DNA from: Vibrio sp. D404a
Lineage (GTDB): Bacteria; Pseudomonadota; Gammaproteobacteria; Enterobacterales; Vibrionaceae
Direction: 5' to 3'
Assembly: GCF_030248535.1 (NCBI RefSeq)
Contig: NZ_JAHGAJ010000019.1
Span: 1 to 64,000, forward strand
DNA: 64,000 nt
The position numbers and the translations under genes were made by a program. Of this stretch, positions 9,633 through 18,939 are shown in pieces; positions within the stretch are counted from its first letter, which is position 1, and every line of letters begins with the position of its first letter. The notes under the pieces were generated by a model. The model was not told the DNA's origin and did no database searches. It saw nothing but the letters and a program-made list of their open reading frames with translations.

Positions 9633-10535
9633 ATGAGAAGTACCGACGATTACATCATCTTTTATCACTTAATGGAGCAAGGCTCTTTTAGTGGCGCTGC
9701 CAAACAAATGCAGTTGACTAAATCGGTGGTGAGCAAGCGTATTTCTAAGTTAGAGCAAGAGCTGGGCGTGCAACTTCTCTATAGAACGACGCGCAGTATT
9801 AAGCTGAGTGAAGCGGGTCAGTCGTTTTATGAGCAGGCGAAACGCGTATATAAAGCGGTTGCGACAGCCGAAGAGTCAATTGTCGGCCTAGGGCAGAACC
9901 TATCGGGTAACATCAAAATTACCGTTCCAACAATATCTGGTGAGTTGATTTTACCGAGCGTCATCGCAGAGTTTAATGAGCAGTACCCGGACATAAATAT
10001 CGACATGGATTTGGATAATCGATTTGTGGATATTGTGAATGATCGTTTTGATTTGGCGATAAGAACTGGTGTACTCCCTGATTCAAGCCTGATTGCACGT
10101 AAGCTGGTGGATGCGCACTGGGTTGTGTGTGCCTCTCCAAAATATCTCGCCGTAAATGGCAAGCCAGATTCCCCTCAAGAGTTAGTCAAACACAACTGCT
10201 TGGCGTACTCCTACCAAGAGACAGGGGCAAAAGAGTGGGCCTTTAAAGCGGGCGACGAACTTTACCAAGTCAAAGTCGATGGTAACCTGTGTACCAATAA
10301 TTCATCGGCACTAAGAAATGTGGCTTTGTTAGGGCAAGGGATCATTTACGTACCTAGAGTCTTGATTCATGATGATTTAGAGCAGGGGCGTTTGATCCAA
10401 CTTTTTCAAGGACAAACAGCCAAGTGCTTAGGCATTTATGCGGTTTACCCTTATACACGTCAGCAACCTGAAAAGGTGAAGCGTTTTATTGAACACCTGT
10501 ACCAAGGGTTTCAAAAGCGCAGCCATCAGTTTTAG
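9633..10535 (+). CDS. LysR-family transcriptional regulator
   Basis: A 300-residue LTTR with an N-terminal winged HTH (SFSGAAKQMQLTKSVVSKRISKL, about 17-39 with flanks) and a periplasmic-binding-protein-like effector domain (about 90-295). It belongs to the AaeR/DsdC-like group in which loss of specificity loops is common, so the effector cannot be named. It stands alone; the next gene, dld, is 326 bp downstream on the same strand and could be a target, but there is no divergent partner to suggest one. Confidence 0.92.
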   Translation: MRSTDDYIIFYHLMEQGSFSGAAKQMQLTKSVVSKRISKLEQELGVQLLYRTTRSIKLSEAGQSFYEQAKRVYKAVATAEESIVGLGQNLSGNIKITVPTISGELILPSVIAEFNEQYPDINIDMDLDNRFVDIVNDRFDLAIRTGVLPDSSLIARKLVDAHWVVCASPKYLAVNGKPDSPQELVKHNCLAYSYQETGAKEWAFKAGDELYQVKVDGNLCTNNSSALRNVALLGQGIIYVPRVLIHDDLEQGRLIQLFQGQTAKCLGIYAVYPYTRQQPEKVKRFIEHLYQGFQKRSHQF

Positions 10536-10861
10536 GCTAAGTCTAAGCAAAGTTTCTAGTTCTTTTTCTGCTCGGTATCTCATGCTTGGCACCTCACTTC
10601 ACATCTCGAATATTAGTCGGTGTAAGCCACGCATTTGCAATAACTGGATGTGTGACGCAGCTGTTAATGATTGGTTTTGATATTGTTTCCATAAAGAAAC
10701 AATCTGTTTCTTGCTCAAATTTTGAAGTTTGTTTTAGTTAACTTAATGAAAATATTAGCTTTATTACAAATAAGCTTAATTTTGGATAGTGTTGGCGAGA
10801 TCAGCAGCGTAGACGCTGTATAACAGGCTGCTTATAGTGGCTGGGCATAATAATTAGAGAT
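10536..10861. promoter_or_regulatory. Intergenic region before dld with a perfect inverted repeat at 10683-10702
   Basis: No gene is supported here. TTGTTTC-CATAAA-GAAACAA at 10683-10702 is a perfect 7-bp inverted repeat, with a further GTTTCTTG copy of one arm at 10706. This is a candidate operator about 160 bp before dld. The rest is AT-rich. Confidence 0.4.
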
Positions 10862-12574
10862 ATGGATATGAAACAAAAGCAGCTGATTGATCAATTCAAG
10901 GTAATCGTGGGTGATGACAATGTGTTAACCGACGATATCAAAACCAAGTATTACCGTTCGGGCTTTCGCTCTGGTGGTGGCTCTGCACTGGCCGTTGTCT
11001 TTCCAAATACCTTGGTAGAACAGTGGAAAGTTATTAAGCAATGTGTCGAAGCTAACTGCATTATCATTATGCAGGCTGCTAAAACTGGTTTAACAGAAGG
11101 TTCTGCACCAAGCGGTAACGATTATGATCGCGATGTTGTCGTTATCAATATCACTAAAATGAAACAGATCCACCTTCTTGATGGTGGCAAGCAAGCAGTT
11201 TGTCTGCCGGGTGCGAGCTTACACTCCCTAGAAAAAACACTAAAAACGGTTAACCGCGCACCACACTCTGTTATCGGTTCTTCTTCTTTAGGTGCGACAG
11301 TGGTTGGCGGTATCGCGAACAACTCCGGTGGCGCTCTAGTGAAGCGTGGCCCTGCCTACACTGAGCTTGCGATATTCGCTCAAGTCGATAAAGACGGCAA
11401 ACTTCATTTAGTTAACCATTTAGGCATTGATGGTCTTGGCGAGACGCCAGAAGAAATCTTACAAAACATTCAAGACGGAAACTTCGACCCAAGTAAAGTG
11501 GTTCATGATGATCGCATGGCTTCTGACAAAGAGTATGACGAGCGCGTAAGAGACGTTACCTCTGACATTCCTTCACGATTCAATGCGGATGATCGCCGAC
11601 TGTTTGAAGCCAGCGGCTGTGCCGGTAAGCTTGGTGTTTTTGCAGTACGTGTTGATAGCTACCCAGTACCTGACAAAGAGCAGGTCTTTTATCTTGGTAC
11701 AAATGATCCGGCGAAACTCACTCAGCTACGCAAAGACTTTTTGACTCAGTTTGAGAATCTGCCTGAAATGGGCGAGTACATGCACCGTGATATTTTTAAT
11801 ATGGCGGAGAAGTACGGCAAAGATGTATTCCTATCCATCGATCATCTTGGTACGGACAACTTACCAAAGATGTTTGCTTTAAAAGCCAAGGTTGAAAATA
11901 CCTTAGAACGAATCCCGTTTGTTAGTAAACATCTGCCAGATACGATTTTGTACTATGCGAGTAAATTGTTCCCGCAACATTTACCACAAAGGTTGCTAGA
12001 TTATCGTGACAAATACGAACACCACTTGATCTTAAAGATGAGTGATGGCGGTATTGATGAGGCTAAGAAATATCTTAAAGAGGTGTGGGCAGCAGAACCA
12101 GACCAAGATTACTTTGAGTGTACCGCAGAAGAAGGTAAGAAAGCGTACCTGAATCGTTTTGCAGCAGCAGGAGCGGCGATTCGTTACGAAACCATCCATC
12201 GAAATGAAGTAGAGGACATTGTCGCACTCGATATTGCGTTACGACGTAACGACGAGGAGTGGTTAGAAACACTGCCACAAGAGGTGACAGATAACCTTGT
12301 GATGCCTCTCTATTACGGTCACTTTATGTGTTTTGTATTCCACCAAGATTACATCTTCAAAAAGGGAACAGACACAAAACGCATGAAGCGATTGATGTTA
12401 GAACACTTGAATAGCCGTGGCGCGAAATACCCAGCGGAGCACAACGTAGGACACTTGTACGAAGCGGAAAACTCACTACAGAAGTTCTACCATCAGCTCG
12501 ATCCAACCAATACCTTTAACCCAGGTATCGGTAAAATGGACAAGTATCGCCGTAATTGTAACTGCTGTGCCTAA
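10862..12574 (+). CDS. dld: Quinone-dependent D-lactate dehydrogenase
   Basis: A 570-residue FAD enzyme, essentially the length of E. coli Dld (571), that oxidises D-lactate to pyruvate and feeds electrons to quinone at the inner membrane. The N-terminal PCMH-type FAD domain is visible (GGGSALAVVFP, TGLTEGSAPSGNDYDRDVVVI split over about 38-95, SSLGATVVGGIANNSGGALV within 140-165). A large cap and membrane-binding domain follows, and the C-terminus PGIGKMDKYRRNC is typical. It is monocistronic with a strong terminator. D-lactate oxidation would complement the adjacent high-affinity bd oxidase module. Confidence 0.95.
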   Translation: MDMKQKQLIDQFKVIVGDDNVLTDDIKTKYYRSGFRSGGGSALAVVFPNTLVEQWKVIKQCVEANCIIIMQAAKTGLTEGSAPSGNDYDRDVVVINITKMKQIHLLDGGKQAVCLPGASLHSLEKTLKTVNRAPHSVIGSSSLGATVVGGIANNSGGALVKRGPAYTELAIFAQVDKDGKLHLVNHLGIDGLGETPEEILQNIQDGNFDPSKVVHDDRMASDKEYDERVRDVTSDIPSRFNADDRRLFEASGCAGKLGVFAVRVDSYPVPDKEQVFYLGTNDPAKLTQLRKDFLTQFENLPEMGEYMHRDIFNMAEKYGKDVFLSIDHLGTDNLPKMFALKAKVENTLERIPFVSKHLPDTILYYASKLFPQHLPQRLLDYRDKYEHHLILKMSDGGIDEAKKYLKEVWAAEPDQDYFECTAEEGKKAYLNRFAAAGAAIRYETIHRNEVEDIVALDIALRRNDEEWLETLPQEVTDNLVMPLYYGHFMCFVFHQDYIFKKGTDTKRMKRLMLEHLNSRGAKYPAEHNVGHLYEAENSLQKFYHQLDPTNTFNPGIGKMDKYRRNCNCCA

Positions 12575-12597
12575 CGAGCTTTAATCGAAACATAATA

Positions 12598-12632
12598 AAC
12601 AAAGCCACTTCAACGAGTGGCTTTGTTGTTTT
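12598..12632 (+). terminator. Intrinsic terminator of dld
   Basis: AACAAAGCCACT / AGTGGCTTTGTT inverted repeat with a 6-nt loop and T-rich tail. Confidence 0.9.
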
Positions 12633-12660
12633 ATAGCGCCTGAGTTCGAGCATTTAGGCG

Positions 12661-12690
12661 TTTGAGAGTTTGAGAGTTTGAGAGTTTGAG
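12661..12690. repeat. Octanucleotide tandem repeat (TTTGAGAG)n
   Basis: Three full copies of TTTGAGAG and a partial fourth lie between the dld terminator and the end of tonB. It is outside any coding frame. Confidence 0.9.
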
Positions 12691-12741
12691 TAAGGGTTTG
12701 AAGATCGAACCTGCGATGTTAATACTTCAAATACAAATGAC

Positions 12742-13713
12742 TCAAAAGCTAAAGTTGATTGGAAGAGTAAGGCTTAAGCGTGTACCAGTTATGCTCGTCG
12801 GGGGTTTAATTAATGGTTGAGCGCGGTAAACAAGGTCGACAGCTTCGTTATCTAACGAAAGGGTACCCGAACTTTTAACCAACACGACGTCAATCACATT
12901 ACCTTGGCGATCCATTGTAAATTTGATAACAGGCATGCCTTTCTTCTTCATGCGCTTCGCTTTTCTGGGGTAACGCTTTTCTCGCTCAAGATGTGCATGA
13001 AGTGCTTGCTGCCAATTAATTTTAGCCGCTTTTCCCGCTTCAGAAAGTTGTCCAACCCGAAGCGCACTCGCTTGCTGCTGGCTATTTTCAGCCATTAAAT
13101 TAGGTTGAGATTTTGCTGTTTGCACGATTTGTTGTTGGTCTTTGAGATCATCACTGATTGGACGCGGTTTCTCAATCGGAACGGGTTTTACAATCGCCTT
13201 TTGGGGATCGGGGGTGACTTTAGGTTTCGTCTTTTTGACAACGGGAGGCTCTGGACGACTTTTAGGTGGTACAGGCGTTTTCGCAATCTGTTTTGGCTCC
13301 TCGGGTTTAGTTTTCGTCTCTTTTTCCGGCTTGGCCTCTTGGTTGATTGCTGATGAAAGCGCGTTTGCTTTCTCAACCTCAACGAACTTTGGCTGCTCTT
13401 TCACAGCTTTCGGTTTGACGATTGGTTGTATCTCCTCAACCGTTGCAGCTTGGATCATCTGCTCTTGAATTATCTCAGGTTGATTTTCGCCTATCTCCGT
13501 ATCTTCTACTTGCATTTTTGCCATCGCAAGAGGGGCAACAATCGTAACCTTAATGGGTGCAGCTTGCGGAGGCGGAGCAAAATCGTACTCAGGTGTCCAA
13601 AGGTAATAAACAAGAGCAGATAAGTGAAGGGCAACACTCAATGCAAAACCGACGACAAACCAAGGCCGACGAGGCTTACGTGATCGGACCCTTAAGGTGG
13701 CAAAAATACTCAT
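12742..13713 (-). CDS. tonB: TonB energy-transducing protein of the Slam/receptor locus
   Basis: A 323-residue TonB that spans the periplasm to power an outer-membrane receptor. The N-terminal signal anchor (about 18-40) carries the SxxxH motif (SVALH). A long Pro/Lys/Glu-rich spacer (about 85-195, many KP and EP pairs) follows. The C-terminal TonB fold has YPRKAKRMKKKGMPVIKF and ends with beta strands. It is the last gene of exbB-exbD-tonB, with a 5-bp gap to exbD. It is probably dedicated to the receptor at 20585-23707; the whole locus is on one strand. Confidence 0.93.
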   Translation of the reverse strand: MSIFATLRVRSRKPRRPWFVVGFALSVALHLSALVYYLWTPEYDFAPPPQAAPIKVTIVAPLAMAKMQVEDTEIGENQPEIIQEQMIQAATVEEIQPIVKPKAVKEQPKFVEVEKANALSSAINQEAKPEKETKTKPEEPKQIAKTPVPPKSRPEPPVVKKTKPKVTPDPQKAIVKPVPIEKPRPISDDLKDQQQIVQTAKSQPNLMAENSQQQASALRVGQLSEAGKAAKINWQQALHAHLEREKRYPRKAKRMKKKGMPVIKFTMDRQGNVIDVVLVKSSGTLSLDNEAVDLVYRAQPLIKPPTSITGTRLSLTLPINFSF

Positions 13714-13718
13714 GCTTA

Positions 13719-14141
13719 TTACCCCTGCGGCGTTTCTAAACCAACGAGCGCAATCTGGCTGTATCCGGCGCGTACAAGTGTGTTCATGACTTTCATGAGT
13801 TCGTCATAGGTAATGCTTTTGTCAGCTCTTAGATAAATTCTCTGATTCTGGTCCTCGATAAGTAGCGGAAGATCAAATGGTAGCTGTTCTAACGTTGAAG
13901 TCTTATCCTCACCTAATGTCAGCTCTAGCCCCTTACCAACGGTAAGGAACAAAGGTTCATCAGGTAAAGGTGTGGCTTCAGCAGAAGATGAAGGTAGATC
14001 GACGGGTACATTAACGGTAGCCAATGGTGCTGCTACCATCACAATGATGAGTAGAACGAGCATTACATCAACCAAGGGTGTCACGTTGATATCGTGGTTT
14101 TCCACCAGTTCATCGCTGTCTGAAGATGTTTGAAATCCCAT
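13719..14141 (-). CDS. exbD: ExbD proton-channel subunit
   Basis: A 140-residue inner-membrane protein with a short cytoplasmic N-terminus, one transmembrane helix (VDVMLVLLIIVMVAAPLA, about 25-43) containing the conserved Asp (Asp26) that carries protons, and a periplasmic domain with IYLRADKSITYDELMKVM. It works with ExbB and TonB. It is coupled to exbB with a 1-bp gap and to tonB with a 5-bp gap. Confidence 0.95.
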   Translation of the reverse strand: MGFQTSSDSDELVENHDINVTPLVDVMLVLLIIVMVAAPLATVNVPVDLPSSSAEATPLPDEPLFLTVGKGLELTLGEDKTSTLEQLPFDLPLLIEDQNQRIYLRADKSITYDELMKVMNTLVRAGYSQIALVGLETPQG

Positions 14142-14142
14142 A

Positions 14143-14988
14143 TCACACCACCTGCTTTAATTGTGATGGCGTCTCTTCATTGGTATCGCGGTCACAATCT
14201 CGGCTAACAAGTACCATGGTCGCAACAGACACGTCTGTTAGGAGTGCTTTATAGTGTCCAATACGTCGAGAAAAATAGTTATACATCATCACCGCAGGAA
14301 TAGCGGCAACCAAACCGATCGCTGTTGCGAGTAGTGCTTCAGCTATACCAGGGGCCACAACGACAAGCGTCGTACTTTTGGCTTTCGCGATGCCGATAAA
14401 CGCATTCATAATTCCCCAAACTGTACCAAATAGGCCGATGAATGGGCTAACTGAACCTATGGTTGCCAAAATGCCCGTCAGTGACGTCATGTCTCGGGTT
14501 AACTCTGCTTGAACTCGCTCAAGTCTTAATTGAACGCGTTCTTTAATGCCGTTATGAGTCGCAGGGCCTTGACCGGACATATAGATTTCGTGCTGTGCAG
14601 CGGTCACTACGGAGACTTCTTGCCCTGCTTGTAGCGTAAGAGCGGATTCCGCATGCTGAAGAGTGTCTGCGGTCACTAGGGTTGCTAATAGTTGCTTAGT
14701 TCTTTTCGTAGCAAGAACGAGCTGTATCTGCTTAGTAATGAAGACTGCCCAGCTCAAAATGGAAGCCACTAATAAAGCGATCATAACCGACTTAACTACC
14801 CAATCTGCAGCATGGTACATTCCCATCGGCGAAAGATCGTGGGTGATCAATGGATTTGAAGGTGGGGCAATCTGTTGGTTTGAGACCACAGTATCGGAGA
14901 TAGGTTGAATCGACGTATCACTCAAAGAATAATGGGAAAACGTCAGCATTAAAAACACTGACGCGATACGAAAAAAAAGCGTTGTCAT
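14143..14988 (-). CDS. exbB: ExbB proton-channel subunit with extended N-terminus
   Basis: A 281-residue MotA/TolQ/ExbB-family protein. It has a cleavable signal-like N-terminus (about 1-23), a roughly 35-residue periplasmic extension, and three transmembrane helices (about 65-85, 170-195, 205-230). The conserved [14 protein letters not shown] segment is present, with [18 protein letters not shown] in the last helix. The N-terminal extension resembles the Pseudomonas-type ExbB rather than the shorter E. coli form. An ECF-type promoter motif lies 63 bp upstream (15051-15079), so exbBD-tonB should be induced with the receptor. Confidence 0.95.
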   Translation of the reverse strand: MTTLFFRIASVFLMLTFSHYSLSDTSIQPISDTVVSNQQIAPPSNPLITHDLSPMGMYHAADWVVKSVMIALLVASILSWAVFITKQIQLVLATKRTKQLLATLVTADTLQHAESALTLQAGQEVSVVTAAQHEIYMSGQGPATHNGIKERVQLRLERVQAELTRDMTSLTGILATIGSVSPFIGLFGTVWGIMNAFIGIAKAKSTTLVVVAPGIAEALLATAIGLVAAIPAVMMYNYFSRRIGHYKALLTDVSVATMVLVSRDCDRDTNEETPSQLKQVV

Positions 14989-15050
14989 TAGGTATCACTC
15001 ACTAGGGATTGAATTAGGCTGGTGGAATAAATTTCCACGTTGTCGCTACC

Positions 15051-15079
15051 TATACCGAATGAAATTAAAAAAACCGTAA
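15051..15079 (-). promoter_or_regulatory. ECF-type promoter motif before exbB
   Basis: Read on the minus strand: TTACGG (15079-15074), 16 bp, CGGTATA (15057-15051). This is one of five matching elements in this locus. It lies between slam and exbB, 63 bp before the exbB start. Confidence 0.7.
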
Positions 15080-15095
15080 AGAAATTTTAATTATT

Positions 15096-16577
15096 TTAAA
15101 AACGCCTAGTGAACTTGATAGTGATCTCATTTTGCTGGTAGGTGTAGAGCCAATCAACATTGCTTTTTATTCTTTTATGATTCCAAACCAATGAAGGGGT
15201 AACACCGAATAACTTGATATCTTTTAGCGAAGCAGAGAGCGCGTAATTTTGCTCTTTATCTCTACGCGTTTCGCTCAGAATGCTATTGAAGCCTTGGTAG
15301 TCACGATGTCTAAACGATCCAAAAAGTGTCAGATCAACCCAAGGAATCACATCTGAATTCAAGCCAATTTTACCGCCATAAAGCTCGTAAGCATGGACTT
15401 GTTCTTTGTTCTGTTTACCTGTCCAATCTATGCCACCGAATAACAATAGGTCATGATTAAATTGGTACCAATAAGTAAGATACGAAGCCAGCTGCCAGTC
15501 TGTTTGATAACTGAGTACACTTGGGATGTAGTCTTGATAGTCGGCTTTGAACTCGAATTTAAGGGCACTGTTTTGGCTGGTTGTTCTAAGCCAGTCTAAT
15601 TTAACTCCTGAGCTGAAATAAACAGAGCTGTTCGCGTAACGACTTAATTCAAAAGAGGGGCCGATTGATACTTTGTTGAGGCGATTATGAAAACTGTATC
15701 CGAAGCCGATTCGAGAAGTATGTTCATTGTAATCACTGTTGTTCCCGTAGTTAGTGCCATAAGTTAGGCCTTGTAAATGAATACCGTGGTGTCGAGACAA
15801 AGAGAAACGTTTATTGATACTCGCCTCAAAATCGATCCCATATGCTTTTTCTTTTTTAGGCGTGACACGGTCAAAGAGACACTGACCTGTGTTGGATGTC
15901 ACTAGGCAGGTATAGGATTCAGAAGAGCTGTTTAAGTTATCATTAAAAGAACCGCCAATCGCCACAGACCCGTTCCAGCTGTCGCGAGCAATAAGTGCTT
16001 GGGTAAAGCTGTCGATGGTTCGAATCACACCAGCAGCTCTCGGATTTTGTGAGGGTATTTTTGATTTGATTTGATTGAACAGGTTGAGCGCATCTCGGTT
16101 TTGGTTACTTTCAAACAAGACTCGTGCTAGCTCTAACTGCGCGGGGATAAAATTGGGTTGTAAGGCTAATGCGTCTTCGAATGCGAGTTGGGCGTGTTCC
16201 AGATCACCTTTAGCTCGAGAGATTGCGCCGTCAGCGTAATTCAGTAACAGTGGGTCAGGCTGTTCAAACTGTCGATAGATTTCCAGTAACTGGCTAGCTT
16301 GCACCCATTGACGGTAACGAACAGCAAGATGAAGAGCTTTCGCGACTTGATTCACATCGTTTGTGTCGATCTGGTATCCAGTTTGGGCTGGTTTTTGGGA
16401 GTTAGCTTCGCGCTGGTTCTCTTCTTCAAGTATTGCTTGTTCTTTGTTTTGAGCCGACAGGGCGTCTCGTTGTTCAATACGAAACTGCGTATCCGTGTCT
16501 TGAGCCCAAGAAAGAGGTGAAGATAAAACGCAAGACAATAGTAGGTAACGTATAAGTGGAGTGGTGTTGGAGTTCAT
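15096..16577 (-). CDS. Slam-family outer-membrane translocon (TPR + DUF560 barrel)
   Basis: A 493-residue surface lipoprotein assembly modifier. Slam proteins move TbpB-fold lipoproteins or secreted hemophilins across the outer membrane. Signal peptide: about 1-25 (LLSCVLSSPLSWA). TPR-like helices follow (about 60-200, e.g. LEHAQLAFEDALALQPNFIPA). A beta barrel starts near WNGSVAIGGSFNDNLNS and ends with a terminal aromatic (IKFTRRF). The start at ATG 16577 is preferred over an upstream in-frame start at 16622 because it begins directly with a signal peptide and has GAG spaced 8 bp away. It follows the secreted cargo gene with an intrinsic terminator in between. Confidence 0.88.
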   Translation of the reverse strand: MNSNTTPLIRYLLLSCVLSSPLSWAQDTDTQFRIEQRDALSAQNKEQAILEEENQREANSQKPAQTGYQIDTNDVNQVAKALHLAVRYRQWVQASQLLEIYRQFEQPDPLLLNYADGAISRAKGDLEHAQLAFEDALALQPNFIPAQLELARVLFESNQNRDALNLFNQIKSKIPSQNPRAAGVIRTIDSFTQALIARDSWNGSVAIGGSFNDNLNSSSESYTCLVTSNTGQCLFDRVTPKKEKAYGIDFEASINKRFSLSRHHGIHLQGLTYGTNYGNNSDYNEHTSRIGFGYSFHNRLNKVSIGPSFELSRYANSSVYFSSGVKLDWLRTTSQNSALKFEFKADYQDYIPSVLSYQTDWQLASYLTYWYQFNHDLLLFGGIDWTGKQNKEQVHAYELYGGKIGLNSDVIPWVDLTLFGSFRHRDYQGFNSILSETRRDKEQNYALSASLKDIKLFGVTPSLVWNHKRIKSNVDWLYTYQQNEITIKFTRRF

Positions 16578-16589
16578 GTGGTGCTCATT

Positions 16590-16616
16590 AAAAAGAAGCA
16601 GCCGAAGCTGCTTCTT
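16590..16616 (-). terminator. Intrinsic terminator between cargo and slam
   Basis: On the minus strand: AAGAAGCAGC-TTCG-GCTGCTTCTT followed by five T. It is a perfect 10-bp stem with a UUCG tetraloop, lying between the stop of the hemophilin-like gene and the slam start. Partial readthrough would give much more cargo than translocon mRNA. Confidence 0.85.
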
Positions 16617-16631
16617 AGCCATTGAAGGTGA

Positions 16632-17360
16632 TTACTGTTTTGCACCGCCGAATGCAGTATCAAGATCAGAGTTGCCAGCAAAAGTCGCAATACCTGCAAG
16701 TGTTGCTGCATCTGCGCCAAAGAAGTGACCTTGAGAAATACCTTGAGTTGTCACACCTGCTTGGTTAGCTGTTGCCGTACCATTGAACGAAGCGCTTGCT
16801 GCATCAATCGTGCTATCCACATTGATAGATAGAGACGCATTAGCAATGTCGCCTGTTAGAGTTTGTTGAGCGAAATCAGCAGTAAACGTGCCTTCAAGCT
16901 GGTTACTACCGCTAAAGTGGTTAATACCAGTAATGTTGTACGTCGCGCTACCTGAGGTAGGTACAGTGGTACCAGTGTTGTCGCCTACATAGTAAACAGT
17001 GCGGTTGTTGTAACCTTTATCCTGCTCCCCTTCATACCACTCACCAAACCAAACGTCTTGGTTAGCCGCTTGCGCAAAGTTGTAGTGCGTTGAACCAAAG
17101 TGTTTACTGCCAGAGGTGTGTACGCCATTTCGTTTTTTACTGCTGAAAATATTGCCTGCTAGACCATCGAAATCGACGCGCTTACCTGTTGAGCTGCCAA
17201 TGCCGGCTTTACCTTTTGAGTGAAACAGTGGGACGTAAACTTCAGATTCACCAACCTGACGTAAAGAGTCGTCGCTAATCGCGCCATCAAAACCTGCTTG
17301 TACAAGTGGGCTAAGGCCAATCATTGCTGCCGCGATCCATGAAAGTTGAACTGGTTTCAT
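16632..17360 (-). CDS. Secreted hemophilin-like / TbpB-barrel Slam cargo
   Basis: A 242-residue exported protein. Sec signal about 1-22 (cleavage after LVQA) with no lipobox, so the product should be released rather than lipidated. The C-terminal half shows the TbpB-type small beta barrel: repeated glycine-rich strands (LEGTFTADFAQQTLTG) and the family ending ISQGHFFGADAATLAGIATF. The N-terminal half has several His (FHSKG, GVHTSG, KHFGSTHYNF) that might bind a ligand. The start at 17360 has AAGGA well placed; an upstream in-frame extension to 17444 looks spurious. Adjacency to Slam supports a secreted haemophore-like role; the ligand is not shown by sequence. Confidence 0.75.
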   Translation of the reverse strand: MKPVQLSWIAAAMIGLSPLVQAGFDGAISDDSLRQVGESEVYVPLFHSKGKAGIGSSTGKRVDFDGLAGNIFSSKKRNGVHTSGSKHFGSTHYNFAQAANQDVWFGEWYEGEQDKGYNNRTVYYVGDNTGTTVPTSGSATYNITGINHFSGSNQLEGTFTADFAQQTLTGDIANASLSINVDSTIDAASASFNGTATANQAGVTTQGISQGHFFGADAATLAGIATFAGNSDLDTAFGGAKQ

Positions 17361-17448
17361 TTTGATTCCTTTTAAATTGAGTATGGTAAGTAAAAAGCAA
17401 ACCCAACATCCGGTGCGCGCGACAGATGTCGTGCTTGCTTTCAACTAT

Positions 17449-17477
17449 TACACCGTTTAGGAAAGAGAAAGCCGCAA
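17449..17477 (-). promoter_or_regulatory. ECF-type promoter motif before the hemophilin-like gene
   Basis: Minus strand: TTGCGG (17477-17472), 16 bp, CGGTGTA (17455-17449), 88 bp before the start codon. It is the most divergent of the five copies in its -35 hexamer. Confidence 0.65.
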
Positions 17478-17504
17478 TAGAAAATCGCATTTTTTAATAA
17501 AATT

Positions 17505-18884
17505 TTATCGGCTAGTGAAATCGTAGTAACTGCCAATACGCTCTATCAGCGTAAAGTCATTTGGCCCATTTAAACTCCACGCAAAACCGAAAAGAACTCG
17601 AGAGGTTCGGCCATGTGTTGGAGGAGAAAGCAAAGTCAGGGTTTCGCGGGTTCCTGCTGGAATCACATAAACATCAGATTCGGCGATCTCACCAAAAGGG
17701 GTTCTTATGATGGGTTGTACAATGTCTTTACTGTCAGATGCAGACGTAATGGTAAGCGTGATGTCTTTTTCGACAGCTTCAAATGTAAAGGACCCTAGAG
17801 TGTAGTACTCAGGTACTGCTCCAGTATCGTTGGTTAGATCTATGCTCTTATCTTCTTTGAATGGCAGAAGTAACGGTTCGGTTTCATCTCTCAGAAAGAT
17901 TTTTGCATGCGGGCCATCTAACGAAGCAACGCGCACGTATGTAGGCCTGTAGGGTAAATCGGTGAACTCCCCGTCACTTACTTCGACATTGACAGCAAAT
18001 TGTCCACCTACATCAGCAACAAAGCTTGTGGTTTCAGCACTAGGGTTACCAATAGTTGCATTGCTCCCTTGCGGCGTTGATGCAAAGAACCAATTAAAGG
18101 TGAGGGGATCGCCGTCCGGGTCAGAACTTTCGGTGGCGGACAAAGGAATCGTCATTCCCTCTATTGCTAGCATCGCATGGCTACTATACGCAATTGGAGG
18201 TCGGTTTTGATGGTTTTCATTAAAGGTGACGGTTGTGGTCGCCTTAGTTGATAAGAAACCATCGGTGACGGTTAATTCCACCACATAGTCACCTGCCACA
18301 TCAGCGGTTAAGTCGGGGTATTTGCCCTCATATTTACTGAGGCTAGGCTGACTCCCGTCTGGCTGGTTGATAATTTGCCATTGACGGTAAAGCTCATCGC
18401 CGTCAGCGTCCGTGGATGTGTCAAACAGTTTGACTGATTGCGATAGGGACGCGCTGTACGTTGGGGTAAGTGAGACCACCGGTGGCGAGTTGTCTTGGTC
18501 GGGTTTAGCTACTATTTTTACTTGATTTGGGCGACTGTTGACTTTGCCATCGTTGACCACCAACGAGAGATAATACGTACCAATCTGATCCGCAACGAAA
18601 GTCGGTTTGATGGCCTCCAAGCTGGAAAGCTGTGCTTCACTTCCTGCGGGTTTTTCTGAGAATGACCACGAATAAGAGATGAGGTCGTTGTCATAATCAA
18701 CACTACGCGTGCCGTCTAAGTGGACGACTTGATTAACTTTAACTTGTTGATTGATGCCAGCGATAGCGATCGGAGTTTGATTATTCGGGTCGCTTGTCGG
18801 CGATGAATCAGAAGCGCTTCCATTACACGCCGTAATGAAAGCGAAAGAGAGAATTATTGGAAACTTGTAAGTATAGCCATGCAT
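17505..18884 (-). CDS. PKD-repeat lipoprotein A of the receptor locus
   Basis: A 459-residue lipoprotein with signal and lipobox ITAC (Cys20) followed by a Ser/Thr/Asn linker. Three PKD/Ig-like repeats are visible (about 35-130, 135-225, 230-325), each with a DxDxD-type turn and a VxDG strand (SLVVNDGKVNS, ELTVTDGFLST, NVEVSDGEFTD). The C-terminal 130 residues form an unrecognised domain containing YYTLGSFTFEAVEKD, shared with the paralogue at 19074-20396. It probably lies on the outer membrane and may assist capture of the receptor's ligand. It has its own ECF motif at 18940-18968. Confidence 0.85.
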   Translation of the reverse strand: MHGYTYKFPIILSFAFITACNGSASDSSPTSDPNNQTPIAIAGINQQVKVNQVVHLDGTRSVDYDNDLISYSWSFSEKPAGSEAQLSSLEAIKPTFVADQIGTYYLSLVVNDGKVNSRPNQVKIVAKPDQDNSPPVVSLTPTYSASLSQSVKLFDTSTDADGDELYRQWQIINQPDGSQPSLSKYEGKYPDLTADVAGDYVVELTVTDGFLSTKATTTVTFNENHQNRPPIAYSSHAMLAIEGMTIPLSATESSDPDGDPLTFNWFFASTPQGSNATIGNPSAETTSFVADVGGQFAVNVEVSDGEFTDLPYRPTYVRVASLDGPHAKIFLRDETEPLLLPFKEDKSIDLTNDTGAVPEYYTLGSFTFEAVEKDITLTITSASDSKDIVQPIIRTPFGEIAESDVYVIPAGTRETLTLLSPPTHGRTSRVLFGFAWSLNGPNDFTLIERIGSYYDFTSR

Positions 18885-18939
18885 TGCAATACACCGTCGA
18901 GAGTAGAATGTTAAGTCATCGTTTTTTGCCTTTCCTTGC

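Noticed and set aside
13105..13468. Plus-strand frames opposite tonB
   Set aside because: Antisense shadows of the Pro/Lys-rich TonB spacer, without ribosome sites.
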